A DNA stretch of 64,000 nt from Rhizomonospora bruguierae (GCF_018397995.1 NZ_BBQH01000012.1:76144-140143), one strand, 5' to 3'. Shown: positions 1-8,199, counted from the stretch's first letter. Notes: generated from the letters alone by a model not told the origin. A program made the numbers and translations.

Positions 1-258
1 TCACCCAACCCGTGGGAAACGGCGAATTGGAACAGACAACCAGATTGGTGACCGGCAGCGAGATGGTGTAGGAATTGTTACCGCCGACCGACGAGCCGCC
101 GCAGGAACTGCTGTAGCGGTTACTGGTAATCACCCAACCCGTGGGAAACGGCGAATTGGAACAGACAACCAGATTGGTGACCGGCAGCGAGATGGTGGCG
201 GAGTTGTTACCGCCGATCGACGACCCGCCGCAGGCGCTGCTGTAGCCGTTGCCGACGA
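1..258. repeat. Tandem 129-bp direct repeat within the secreted repeat protein gene
   Basis: Bases 1-129 and 130-258 are two copies of a 129-bp unit (43 codons). The first 68 bases of each (1-68 and 130-197) are identical including third codon positions; the rest has diverged at scattered sites. This means recent duplication or gene conversion. The array continues beyond the left edge. Confidence 0.9.
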
Positions 259-406
259 TGACGTACCCGTCCGGCACCGGCGTGCCGTAACAGATGGTGG
301 AGACTGCCTGTGCGGCCGTGGGCGCCGCGACGACCCCGGCGGCGAACAGGCCGGCCACGGCCAGCGCGCGCACCGTGCGGCGGATGGTCAGGGAGATCGA
401 GAGCAT
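1..406 (-). CDS. Secreted protein with 43-residue repeats (3' end outside the window)
   Basis: The frame opens at ATG 406 behind a GAAGGGA ribosome site and runs without a stop to the window edge, so only the first 135 codons are seen. Residues 1-34 form a Sec signal peptide: a basic start with two Arg, a hydrophobic stretch, and a probable cut after AAQA. The mature part consists of a short Cys-containing lead and then a 43-residue unit (core CGGSSxGGNNSxTISLPVTN, then a Cys and FPTGW). One full copy and most of a second are visible. Each unit has two Cys, which suggests disulphide-stabilised extracellular repeats. I recognise no family. Cell-surface or secreted structural role is an inference from the signal peptide and repeats only. 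Confidence 0.8.
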   Translation of the reverse strand, partial: MLSISLTIRRTVRALAVAGLFAAGVVAAPTAAQAVSTICYGTPVPDGYVIVGNGYSSACGGSSIGGNNSATISLPVTNLVVCSNSPFPTGWVITSNRYSSSCGGSSVGGNNSYTISLPVTNLVVCSNSPFPTGWV

Positions 407-731
407 GGGTTTCCCTTCTATGCAATGACACCTGCCGATTAGAAGATCCCTCAACGGGACGCCGGCTTGGTGACGATCCATCGACGAGAGTGACAGACAA
501 ATTTCAGAGGACGTTGAGAAGGTGGGCGCTTGCCGGCCGAGCCCATGACGGCGCGGGACAGACTCTCGTGACACCCCAGGAGCCGAAGAACCACGAAGGT
601 GATAAACGGCAAAAAAACGAGCATATGCCGTAGTTCGCTGTGGATAACGTTGGGGATAACCGCCGTAAGGTTGTGGAAAAGCTGTTTACCGGCGTGCCAT
701 CCGCCGCGCCGCTTCGCGGAGTGTCGGACCG
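407..731. other. Intergenic region between divergent genes, AT-richer than surroundings
   Basis: This 325-bp gap separates the leftward repeat-protein gene from the rightward herA operon, so it should contain both promoters. It is clearly less GC-rich than the genes around it, with a seven-A run near 611-617. The only specific signal I support is the DnaA-box-like cluster at 639-680. The open frames that cross it lack a ribosome site and actinobacterial codon bias, so I call no gene here. Confidence 0.6.
639..680. promoter_or_regulatory. Cluster of three DnaA-box-like 9-mers
   Basis: TGTGGATAA at 639-647 is the exact complement of the classical DnaA box TTATCCACA. TGGGGATAA at 651-659 and TGTGGAAAA at 672-680 each differ from it at one position. 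All three point the same way within 42 bp, directly upstream of the herA operon. No dnaA, dnaN or other replication gene is nearby, so an origin is unlikely. DnaA titration or DnaA-linked control of the repair operon is inference. Confidence 0.45.
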
Positions 732-2555
732 GTGGGGCACGATGCCCTGGTGCGCGATGAGCTGGACCAACTGACCCAGGATCCCCTGCCGCGGCTCGAG
801 TCGCCGGGGGTGGATGCGCCCGGCGAGGTGGTGGGGCGGGTGCTCGGCACGGCCGACGCCACCCCGCTGCAGTTCTGGACCGCGGTCGCCCCCGGCAGTT
901 ACCTCCAGCTCGACGACGTGGTGGTGACCCGGCGGGAGTTGCCGGGCGGCGAGCCGGTGACGATCGCCGGGGTGGTCACGCAGGTGCGGGCGCGGCACGA
1001 GGGCGCGCAGTTCGACAGCGACGTGTTCGCGATCGCGGATGGGACGCTGCCGGCACAGGTGCAGGAGGCGGCGGAGATCACGACCACCCGGGTGGACCCG
1101 GAGACGTACGTGCCGCCGCATCCGGGTGCGGTGGTGCACCGGGCGCGGGGCGAGGCGCGGCGGCAGGCGCTGCACTTCGACCGGATGGAGCGGCCCATCC
1201 CGATCGGTACGGGGCGGGACGGGGTGCCGGTCTACCTGAACGCGGACTTCCTGGACGGGCAGCGCGGAGCGCACGTGTCCATCTCCGGCATCTCGGGCGT
1301 GGCCACCAAGACGAGCTTCGCGACGTTCCTGCTGTACTCGGTGTTCAACAGCCCGGTGCTGGGCGGCGACCGGGTGAACACGAAGGCGCTGATCTTCAAC
1401 GTCAAGGGCGAGGATCTGCTGTTCCTGGACCACCCGAACGCCCGCCTGGACGACCGGACCCGGGCGGCCTACGCCCAACTCGGGTTGCCGGCGGGGCCGT
1501 TCGGGGACGTGCGCGTGTTCGCGCCGCCGCGGGCGGGCGACCGGTCGGGCAGCCCGGACGTGAGCAGCCGGCTGTCCGGTGTGGACACGTTCTACTGGAC
1601 GCTGGCCGAGTTCTGCGCCAAGCGCCTGCTGCCGTACGTGTTCGCCGACGCGGACGACGAGCGGCAGCAGTACACGATGGTGGTGCACGCCGTGGCGGCG
1701 CACCTGGAGCGGCACGCCCAGCCCGCCGAGGGCGGCGGCGGGGTCAGCATCGACGGCGTGGCGATCAACGGGTACGACACGCTGGTCGACTTCGTCGTGG
1801 ACCGGCTCAACGACGAGGAGACCCGGCACTCCTGGACCGGCAGCGCGGTCGGCCAGGGTACGGTCAACGCGTTCGCCCGGCGGCTGATCGCCAGCAAGAA
1901 GGACCTGTCCCGGCTGATCCGGGGCGACCTGGCGACGCGGCGCCCGCACGAGGTGAACACGGCGGCCAGCGCCCAGGTGAGCGTGGTGGACCTGCACAAC
2001 CTGCCGGACCGGGCGCAGCGCTTCGTGGTCGGCGTGACCCTGAAGACCGAGTTCGAACGCAAGGAGAAGGCGGGTACCGCGAAGCCGCTGCTGTTCGTGG
2101 TGCTGGACGAGTTGAACAAGTACGCGCCGCGGGACGGGTCGTCGCCGATCAAGGAGGTGCTGCTGGACATCGCCGAGCGTGGGCGCTCGCTCGGGGTGAT
2201 CCTGGTCGGCGCGCAGCAGACGGCGAGCGAGGTGGAGCGGCGGATCGTGACGAACTCGGCGGTCCGGGTGGTGGGCCGGCTGGACCCGGCGGAGGCGTCG
2301 CGCCCGGAGTACGGCTTCCTGCCGCAGGCGCAGCGGCAGCGGGTGCTGCTGGCCAAGCCGGGGACGATGTTCGTGAACCAGCCGGACATCCCGGTGCCGC
2401 TGTGCGTGGAGTTCCCGTTCCCGGCGTGGGCGACCCGGCCCGCGGAGGCGGGCGCGGCGCCGGCCGCGGTGCTGCGGTCGATCACCCAGTCGGCGGACCC
2501 GTTCGCGGTGGTGGGCGCCAAGAGCGGCCTGTCGGACGACGAGATCCCGTTCTGA
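732..2555 (+). CDS. herA: HerA-like hexameric DNA translocase (HAS-barrel plus DUF87 ATPase)
   Basis: The 607-residue protein has an N-terminal HAS-barrel (about residues 30-130, including VGRVLGTADATPLQFW and repeated beta-strand patterns) followed by a FtsK/HerA-type ATPase. The P-loop lies near residues 185-196 (GISGVATKTSF, with the GxxGxxTKTS variant typical of HerA). The Walker B region is near 453-465 (LLFVVLDELNKYA). In the known family HerA forms a hexamer that pumps DNA and works with NurA and Mre11-Rad50 in end resection. Here sbcD, sbcC and a nurA-like gene follow immediately, which supports that role. The GTG start at 732 has no clear ribosome site; GTG 750 is an alternative. A defence-type HerA partnered with SIR2 or DUF4297 is not supported, since neither domain is present. 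Confidence 0.85.
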   Translation: MGHDALVRDELDQLTQDPLPRLESPGVDAPGEVVGRVLGTADATPLQFWTAVAPGSYLQLDDVVVTRRELPGGEPVTIAGVVTQVRARHEGAQFDSDVFAIADGTLPAQVQEAAEITTTRVDPETYVPPHPGAVVHRARGEARRQALHFDRMERPIPIGTGRDGVPVYLNADFLDGQRGAHVSISGISGVATKTSFATFLLYSVFNSPVLGGDRVNTKALIFNVKGEDLLFLDHPNARLDDRTRAAYAQLGLPAGPFGDVRVFAPPRAGDRSGSPDVSSRLSGVDTFYWTLAEFCAKRLLPYVFADADDERQQYTMVVHAVAAHLERHAQPAEGGGGVSIDGVAINGYDTLVDFVVDRLNDEETRHSWTGSAVGQGTVNAFARRLIASKKDLSRLIRGDLATRRPHEVNTAASAQVSVVDLHNLPDRAQRFVVGVTLKTEFERKEKAGTAKPLLFVVLDELNKYAPRDGSSPIKEVLLDIAERGRSLGVILVGAQQTASEVERRIVTNSAVRVVGRLDPAEASRPEYGFLPQAQRQRVLLAKPGTMFVNQPDIPVPLCVEFPFPAWATRPAEAGAAPAAVLRSITQSADPFAVVGAKSGLSDDEIPF

Positions 2556-2571
2556 GGGAGGGCCTGCGAGC

Positions 2572-3732
2572 GTGAAGATACTGCACACCTCGGACTGGCA
2601 CGTCGGGAAGGTCCTCAAGGGACGGTCCCGGATCGAGGAGCACGTGGCGGTCTTGGCCCAGGTGGTAAACGTGGCCCGGCAGGAGCGGCCGGACCTGGTG
2701 ATCGTGGCGGGCGACCTGTATGACACGGCGACGCCCACCGCCGACGCGACGAAGGTGGTCACCCGGGCGCTGTCCGCGCTGCGGGCGACCGGGGCGGACG
2801 TGGTGGCGATCGGCGGCAACCACGACAACGGTCCGGCGCTGGACGCGCTGCGCCCGTGGTCGGAGGCGGCCGGCATCGCGCTGCGCGGCACGGTCCGCGA
2901 GTCGCCGTCCGAGCACGTCATCACGGGCACCACCGCCGGCGGTGAGCGGTGGCGGCTGGTCGCGCTGCCGTTCCTGTCCCAGCGGTACGCGGTGCGCGCC
3001 ACGGAGATGTACGAGTTGACCGCCGCCGAGGCGACGCAGACGTACGCGGACCACCTGGCCCGGCTGCTGGCCAAGCTGACCGAGGATTTCACCGGGCCGC
3101 AGGACGCGGTCAACCTGATCACCGCGCACCTGACGGTGATCGGCGCGGAGGCGGGCGGCGGCGAGCGCGAGGCCCACACGATCATGGGGTACGCGGTGCC
3201 CGCCACGATCTTCCCGACCAGCGCGCACTACGTGGCCCTGGGCCACCTGCACCGGGCGCAGCAGGTGGTCGGGCCGTGCCCGGTCCGGTACAGCGGCAGC
3301 CCGCTGGCGGTGGACTTCGGGGAGGAGGAGAACCTCCCGACGGTCACGCTGGTGGAGGTCACGGCGAGCACCGCGGCGAAGATCCGGGAGGCGCCGATCA
3401 CGGCGGCGGTCCCGCTGCGCACCCTGCGCGGCACGCTGGAGCAACTCGCCCAGTTCGGGCCGCAGGAGGAGGGCTGGCTGCGGGTGTACGTGCGGGAGCA
3501 GCCGCGCGCGGGGCTGCGCGAGGAGGTGCAGGAACTGCTGCCAAACGCGCTCGAGGTGCGCATCGACCCGGACCTGCTGCCCGCCGCCGGCGCCGGCACC
3601 CGGGCCGCCGAGCGCGCCGGCCGGTCGCCGCGGGAGCTGTTCGGCGACTACCTGGACAGCAAGGGCCAGTCCGACGCGGACGGGGTCCGCGAGCTGTTCG
3701 ACGAGCTGTACGAGGAGGTGAGCGGCGCGTGA
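2572..3732 (+). CDS. sbcD: SbcD/Mre11-type exonuclease subunit
   Basis: This 386-residue calcineurin-like phosphoesterase carries the full metal-binding set of Mre11/SbcD: SDWHVGK at the N-terminus, VAGDLYD near residue 47, GGNHDN near 83, a central TAHLTV and GHLHRAQ near 224. The family provides the Mn-dependent 3'-5' exonuclease and endonuclease that opens blocked or hairpin DNA ends in complex with SbcC/Rad50. GTG 2572 is preceded by GAGGGAGG at suitable spacing. The gene lies 16 bp after herA, and its stop overlaps the sbcC start, so the four genes probably form one transcript. Confidence 0.95.
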   Translation: MKILHTSDWHVGKVLKGRSRIEEHVAVLAQVVNVARQERPDLVIVAGDLYDTATPTADATKVVTRALSALRATGADVVAIGGNHDNGPALDALRPWSEAAGIALRGTVRESPSEHVITGTTAGGERWRLVALPFLSQRYAVRATEMYELTAAEATQTYADHLARLLAKLTEDFTGPQDAVNLITAHLTVIGAEAGGGEREAHTIMGYAVPATIFPTSAHYVALGHLHRAQQVVGPCPVRYSGSPLAVDFGEEENLPTVTLVEVTASTAAKIREAPITAAVPLRTLRGTLEQLAQFGPQEEGWLRVYVREQPRAGLREEVQELLPNALEVRIDPDLLPAAGAGTRAAERAGRSPRELFGDYLDSKGQSDADGVRELFDELYEEVSGA

Positions 3733-6326
3733 GGCCACTGCGGCTGGACCTGGCCGGGTTCACGGTCTTCCGGGAGGAGACCACGGTCGACTTCACCGAC
3801 ACCGACTTCTTCGCGCTGGTCGGGCCGACCGGGTCCGGCAAGTCCACGGTCCTGGACGCGATCTGCTTCGCCCTCTACGGCACGGTGCCCCGCTGGGGCG
3901 ACAAGCGGGCGATCGTGAACGCGCTGACCCCGTCCGCGAGCGAGGCACGGGTGCGGCTGGTGTTCGAGTCCGCCGGCGCCCGGTATGTGGCGACCCGGGT
4001 GGTCCGCCGGGACGGCAAGGGCCGGGTGTTCACCGGCGGCGCGGCGCTGGAGCAGTTGCCGCCGGGCTTCGACGTGCGCAAGTTCGACACCGGGCTGACC
4101 CCGGAGGATCTCGGCGAGGTGCTCGCCGGCACGGTGGCGGAGATGGACGAGGCGGTGCTGGCCGCGGTGGGGTTGCCGTACGACCAGTTCACCTCGTGCG
4201 TGGTGCTGCCGCAGGGCGAGTTCGCCGAGTTCCTGCACGCCAAGCCGGCCACCCGCCAGCAGATCCTGGTGAACCTGCTGGGCCTGCACGTGTACGAGCG
4301 GATCCGGGTCCGGGCGGGTGAGCGGGCGAGCACCGCGGACGCGAAGCTGGCCGCGGTCGACCGGATGCTGGACGGGCTGGCGGAGGCCGGCGACGAGGCG
4401 GTCGCCGAGGCGGCGGAGCGGGTGGCGGCGATGCGCGCGCTCGCCGGGTCGGTCGAGGCGGCGATGCCCCGGGTGGCCGCCGCGGCCGCGGCGGTGGCGG
4501 CCACCCGCGACACCCTGGCCGACCTGGACGCCGAGATCGCCCTGCTGGCGGCGGTGCGGGCCCCCGCCGAGGCGGGCCGGATGGCCGCCGCCATCACCGC
4601 GGCCCGGTCGGCTGCGGCGGACGCGGCGGACGCCGTGGGCGCCGCCGAGGAGCGGGAGGAGAAGCTGCGCGGCGAGTTGGCCGGGGCCGGCGACCCGGCG
4701 GCGCTGCGGCTGCTGTTGGCGGCGCACACGGAGCGGGAGCGGCTCGACGGGCAGGCGACGGCGCTGGCCGCCACCCTCGCCGAGGCGGACGCGGAGCACG
4801 AGAAGGCGGAGAAGGCGCTGGCGCGGGCCCGCACGCGCGTCGCGCAGGCGCACGAGGCGCTGGAGGCGGCCCGCGCGGCGTACCAGGAGGCGCAGACCGC
4901 CGACCGGGCGGCCGCGATCCGGGCGCACCTGGTCGCCGGCCAGCCGTGCCCGGTGTGCGAGCAGACCGTGGGTACGGTACCGGCGGTGCACGCGAAGTCC
5001 GCCGTGGCGGCGGCGGAGGCGGCGGGGAAGAAGGCGCGCGCGGTCGCGGACAAGGCGGACGAGCACCTGGCCGGGTGCGACCGGGCGGTGCGGGAGTTGG
5101 AGACCGCGCTGGCCGGCACCCGCGCGCAGCACACACAGCTCACGGCCCGGCTGGCGGAACTGGACGAGCGGCTGGCCGGGGCGCCCGGGCCGGAGGCGCT
5201 GCGCCGGGACCTGGCGGCGATCGAGGAGCTGCGGCGCGGCCTGGAGGAGGCGAGCGCGGCGGTCCGGTCCGCCCGGGAGGCGCACCGGCGGGCGCGGGGC
5301 GCGGTGGAGGCCGCCGAGGAGCGGCTGCGTGGCGGCTGGCGGGCGTTCGACGCGTCCCGTGACGGCGTGGCGAAGCTGGGTCCGCCCGCCGCGGAGCGGG
5401 ACGACCTGGCCGCCGCCTGGTCGGCGCTGACCGGCTGGGCGTCGGGGGCGGCCGACACCAGGCGCGCGGAGCGTGGCGCGGCGGAGGCGGCGGTGGCGGC
5501 GGCCGAGGAGGGCGTCGCCGCGGTCCGGGCGCAGATCGAGGCGCTGTTCGAGGAGGCGGGGCTGGCGGTGCCGGCGGCCTCCACACCGGGCGGCGGCCAA
5601 GGCCGTGGATCGGCCGCCGCGCCGGGCGGCGGGCGAGCCCGCGGAAGCGCGGCCGGCGGGCGGGGGCACGGCGCCGGGAACAGCGGCGCGGACGACGCCC
5701 GGTACGCACGGGCGGCGCACGTCGCGGTCGAGCGAGCCGAGGGCGAGCAGCGCCGCCTGGCGGACCGGCGGGAGCAGGCCGAGCGGCTGCGCGAGCAGCG
5801 GGCGGAGCACGAGCGGCAGTCCCGGGTGGCCAAGGCGCTCGGCACGCACCTGCGGGCCAACAACTTCGAGCGCTGGCTGCTGGCCGAGGCCCTGGACCTG
5901 CTGGTGGACGGCGCGTCCCGGATCCTGCGGGAGCTGTCCGGCGGGCAGTACGACCTGGTGCACGACAAGGGCGAGTTCTTCGTGGTGGACCACCACGACG
6001 CCGGGCTGCGCCGGGCGGTGCGCACGCTGTCCGGCGGCGAGACGTTCCAGGCGTCGCTGGCCCTGGCGCTGGCCCTCTCCGAGCAGCTCGCCGGCCTGTC
6101 CAGCAACGCGGCCAGCCTGGAGTCGATCCTGCTGGACGAGGGGTTCGGCACCCTGGACGCGACCACTTTGGACACGGTCGCGGTCACGCTGGAGACGCTG
6201 GCCGCCCGGGGCGACCGGATGGTGGGCGTGGTCACCCACGTGGGGGCGCTCGCCGACCGCATCCCGGTCCGGTTCGAGGTCACCAAGGACGCGCGGTCGG
6301 CGCGGATCCGGCGGGTGGGCATGTGA
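3729..6326 (+). CDS. sbcC: SbcC/Rad50-type SMC-like ATPase
   Basis: The 865-residue protein has an N-terminal Walker A (GPTGSGKST, residues 32-40), two long Ala/Glu/Arg-rich coiled-coil arms, a central zinc hook CPVC near residue 406, and a C-terminal ABC signature (LSGGETFQAS near 766) with Walker B and D-loop (LLDEGFGTLD near 801). In the known complex the ATPase head controls SbcD and the hook joins two complexes. GTG 3729 overlaps the sbcD stop (GTGA), so translation is coupled. Oddity: codons about 617-657 (bases 5578-5700) encode a Gly/Arg/Ala-rich low-complexity insert in the returning coiled coil. The longer upstream open frame is a shadow over sbcD and is not part of the protein. Confidence 0.95.
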   Translation: MRPLRLDLAGFTVFREETTVDFTDTDFFALVGPTGSGKSTVLDAICFALYGTVPRWGDKRAIVNALTPSASEARVRLVFESAGARYVATRVVRRDGKGRVFTGGAALEQLPPGFDVRKFDTGLTPEDLGEVLAGTVAEMDEAVLAAVGLPYDQFTSCVVLPQGEFAEFLHAKPATRQQILVNLLGLHVYERIRVRAGERASTADAKLAAVDRMLDGLAEAGDEAVAEAAERVAAMRALAGSVEAAMPRVAAAAAAVAATRDTLADLDAEIALLAAVRAPAEAGRMAAAITAARSAAADAADAVGAAEEREEKLRGELAGAGDPAALRLLLAAHTERERLDGQATALAATLAEADAEHEKAEKALARARTRVAQAHEALEAARAAYQEAQTADRAAAIRAHLVAGQPCPVCEQTVGTVPAVHAKSAVAAAEAAGKKARAVADKADEHLAGCDRAVRELETALAGTRAQHTQLTARLAELDERLAGAPGPEALRRDLAAIEELRRGLEEASAAVRSAREAHRRARGAVEAAEERLRGGWRAFDASRDGVAKLGPPAAERDDLAAAWSALTGWASGAADTRRAERGAAEAAVAAAEEGVAAVRAQIEALFEEAGLAVPAASTPGGGQGRGSAAAPGGGRARGSAAGGRGHGAGNSGADDARYARAAHVAVERAEGEQRRLADRREQAERLREQRAEHERQSRVAKALGTHLRANNFERWLLAEALDLLVDGASRILRELSGGQYDLVHDKGEFFVVDHHDAGLRRAVRTLSGGETFQASLALALALSEQLAGLSSNAASLESILLDEGFGTLDATTLDTVAVTLETLAARGDRMVGVVTHVGALADRIPVRFEVTKDARSARIRRVGM

Positions 6327-7288
6327 CGGTCTGGTTCAAGGACGCCTGGGGGCCCGGCTACGGCACCTCCTTCGAGGTGCCCGATGAGCCGGCCCCGGCC
6401 GGCGAGGGCGGCGCGGAGGTGGTCGTCAACGTCGAGCGTGAGCTTCCCGTGTGGGAGGCCCTCTCCCCCGCGCCCGGGGCGCGGACGCCGGACGTGGTGA
6501 TGCTCGTCGACGGGGTCCGGCGGATCGACGGCGGCATGTGGAGCCGGGAGCCGGACGGCGCCTCGCACCGCGCCCTGGCCGTGTCGTACGCGGCCGGCGT
6601 GGTCCGCTGCGACCTGCGGCGGGGCGTGGCCGACCTGGTGGACAGCGAGGTGCGGCGGGGGCTGTTCACCAGCAGCCCGACGGCGACGGACCTGGTGGCG
6701 GGGCAGGTCCGGTATGAGGTGCACCGGGTCGGCAGCCCCGACCCGGCGAAGCTGCCCCGGGCGATCCAGGCGCCGCTGACCGCCCTGGAGGTGCACGTCT
6801 CCGACCGGGCCGGGGACGACGCCGGCCTGCTCGTCCTGGACGGGCCACTGCGGAGCAGGCGGCACCTCAGGAACGCGGTCGGGTACACGAAGACGCAGCA
6901 GGAGAGCTACCTGCCCGCCGAGTTGATCCCGGTCGTGACGGACCTCGCGCCGGGGCAGCGCACCCCCGTCTTCCGGCGCGGCACCCGGTGGGCGAGCTAC
7001 TCGTGGTATCTGCGGCTGCCCGGCCCGCGCGGGGCGCCGTGGAGCGGGATCGTGCGCGTCGAGTGCAGTACCGAGGTGGGCGACCAGGCCGCGATCGAGT
7101 TGGCGGACGTGTCCGCGGTGACGCTGCCCCGGTTCGCCTCCACCCCGTACAAGGACGCGCGGGCCCCGCAGAACCTCGTCCCGATCGGCGGCCTGGAGCG
7201 GCGGCTGCGTGCCCTGCTGGGCGACCCCCGCCTGCTGGACCGCGCGCTGTCCCTGGCGACCCGGTCGCCCGCGCCAGTCACCGCGTAG
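6323..7288 (+). CDS. nurA: NurA-like nuclease, partner of HerA
   Basis: The 321-residue protein matches the NurA pattern: a first acidic strand MLVDGVRR (Asp 63), a second acidic strand LLVLDGPLRSR (Asp 173), a GYTKTQQ lysine motif near 188, and a C-terminal segment with Pro-Tyr and LVPIGGLERRLRALLGD. NurA enzymes are Mn-dependent 5'-3' nucleases that work inside the HerA ring. GTG 6323 overlaps the sbcC stop (GTGA), and the position after herA-sbcD-sbcC matches the archaeal operon content. The motif match was made by eye and the sequence is diverged, so the family call is likely rather than certain. Cytosolic; no signal peptide or membrane segment. Confidence 0.75.
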   Translation: MTVWFKDAWGPGYGTSFEVPDEPAPAGEGGAEVVVNVERELPVWEALSPAPGARTPDVVMLVDGVRRIDGGMWSREPDGASHRALAVSYAAGVVRCDLRRGVADLVDSEVRRGLFTSSPTATDLVAGQVRYEVHRVGSPDPAKLPRAIQAPLTALEVHVSDRAGDDAGLLVLDGPLRSRRHLRNAVGYTKTQQESYLPAELIPVVTDLAPGQRTPVFRRGTRWASYSWYLRLPGPRGAPWSGIVRVECSTEVGDQAAIELADVSAVTLPRFASTPYKDARAPQNLVPIGGLERRLRALLGDPRLLDRALSLATRSPAPVTA

Positions 7289-7323
7289 CGGGGCACCGGG
7301 CCGGAAATTCCCCGCCGGCCGGT

Positions 7324-7350
7324 TGATCCGGGCGGGGCCGGCATCCGTAT
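7324..7350 (+). promoter_or_regulatory. Putative autoregulated ECF sigma promoter
   Basis: TGATCC (7324-7329) and CCGTAT (7345-7350) are separated by 15 bp, about 70 bp upstream of the sigma factor start. The same pair, TCATCC-15 bp-CCGTAC, precedes the DUF4142 gene. Shared sequence and identical spacing upstream of a sigma gene and a neighbour fit an ECF promoter with -35 and -10 elements. A GGAAATTC sequence lies just upstream in both places at different spacing. Confidence 0.55.
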
Positions 7351-7419
7351 TCCCTGGCAGCCCGCCACCGGTGGTCGGCGGTGCGGTCGACGGGGTTACG
7401 TGCTGCGACGGAGGTCTCC

Positions 7420-8199
7420 ATGGCGATGGCGCTGAATCCGACGGCCGATGGAGCGCTGGGTCCCATCGCCATCGGCCGCCCCTGGAAGCGCCCCGCCCGC
7501 ACGGCGACGACCCCGGCGCGCACCGCCCGGACCCCGCGCAGCCAGCAGTCCGCTACCACGGTCGAGCGCTTCGCCGATCGGCGCCCGGCCCTCGACGCGG
7601 CATCCGGCGCCCACCATGATGGGGCGGTGACCCCCCGGCCGGCTCCTCGACACCTCGCCGCCGGGTCCCGGTCCGAGACGGCGGCCGCCCGGCACGAGGA
7701 GGCCCTGGTCCGCTCGCTGTACGCCGAGCACTCCCGGCCGCTGCTCGCGTTCGTCCTGCGCCTCGTCGGCGGCGACCGGCAGCGCGCCGAGGACATCGTC
7801 CAGGAGACCCTGCTGCGCGCCTGGCGCAACGCCCACAAACTCGGCGCGCAGGGGCAGACCTCGCTGCGGCCGTGGCTGGTGGCGGTGGCCCGGCGGATCA
7901 CCATCGACGACCACCGCAGCGCCAACGCCCGGCCGACCGAGACGTACGACCGCGAACTGGACACGATGCCGGTCGCCGACGAGACGGACCGGCTGCTCGG
8001 CCGGATGACGGTTGCCGAAGCGCTGCGTACGCTGAGCCCGGCGCACCGTGAGATCCTGGTCGAGACGTACTTCCAGGGCCGCACGGTCCCGGAGGCCGCC
8101 GAACGGCTCGGCCTTCCGCTGGGCACCGCCAAGTCCCGGGTGTACTACGCGCTGCGGGCGCTCGGTGCGGCGCTACGCGAAAGGGGGGTGACCGGATGA
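7420..8199 (+). CDS. ECF-family RNA polymerase sigma factor with N-terminal extension
   Basis: From about residue 90 the protein is a standard ECF factor: region 2 (LYAEHSRPLLAFVLRLVGG, then AEDIVQETLLRAWRN) and region 4 (LSPAHREILVETYFQGRTV, followed by the AERLGLPLGTAKSRVYYALR helix-turn-helix). ATG 7420 has GGAGG at 7410-7414 and gives 259 residues. This adds a 69-residue Pro/Thr/Arg-rich leader to the usual length. A GTG at 7627 would give the typical 190 residues but has a weak ribosome site. The anti-sigma gene overlaps the stop (ATGA). The putative promoter at 7324-7350 suggests autoregulation. Confidence 0.9.
   Translation: MAMALNPTADGALGPIAIGRPWKRPARTATTPARTARTPRSQQSATTVERFADRRPALDAASGAHHDGAVTPRPAPRHLAAGSRSETAAARHEEALVRSLYAEHSRPLLAFVLRLVGGDRQRAEDIVQETLLRAWRNAHKLGAQGQTSLRPWLVAVARRITIDDHRSANARPTETYDRELDTMPVADETDRLLGRMTVAEALRTLSPAHREILVETYFQGRTVPEAAERLGLPLGTAKSRVYYALRALGAALRERGVTG

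Noticed and set aside
1-258. CRISPR array at the left edge
   Set aside because: Units are 129 bp, in frame, coding and contiguous without spacers; they belong to a secreted repeat protein.
639-680. Replication origin suggested by DnaA boxes
   Set aside because: Only three boxes in 42 bp, no dnaA, dnaN, rpmH or gyr genes, and no long AT-rich unwinding region. A single TTGTCCACA also occurs by chance inside the xylanase gene. A titration or regulatory site is more likely.
504-3206. A 900-codon open frame antisense to herA and sbcD
   Set aside because: It has no ribosome site, reads as Arg/His/Val/Pro-rich mirror sequence, and opposes genes with clear motifs. It is a high-GC shadow, as are the long frames at 3648-6239, 2949-3728 and 26710-29766.
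732-7288. Phage-defence HerA system (HerA with SIR2 or DUF4297)
   Set aside because: No SIR2, DUF4297 or other effector domain is present; the partners are Mre11, Rad50 and a NurA-like protein, so a resection role fits better, although a side role in defence is not excluded.
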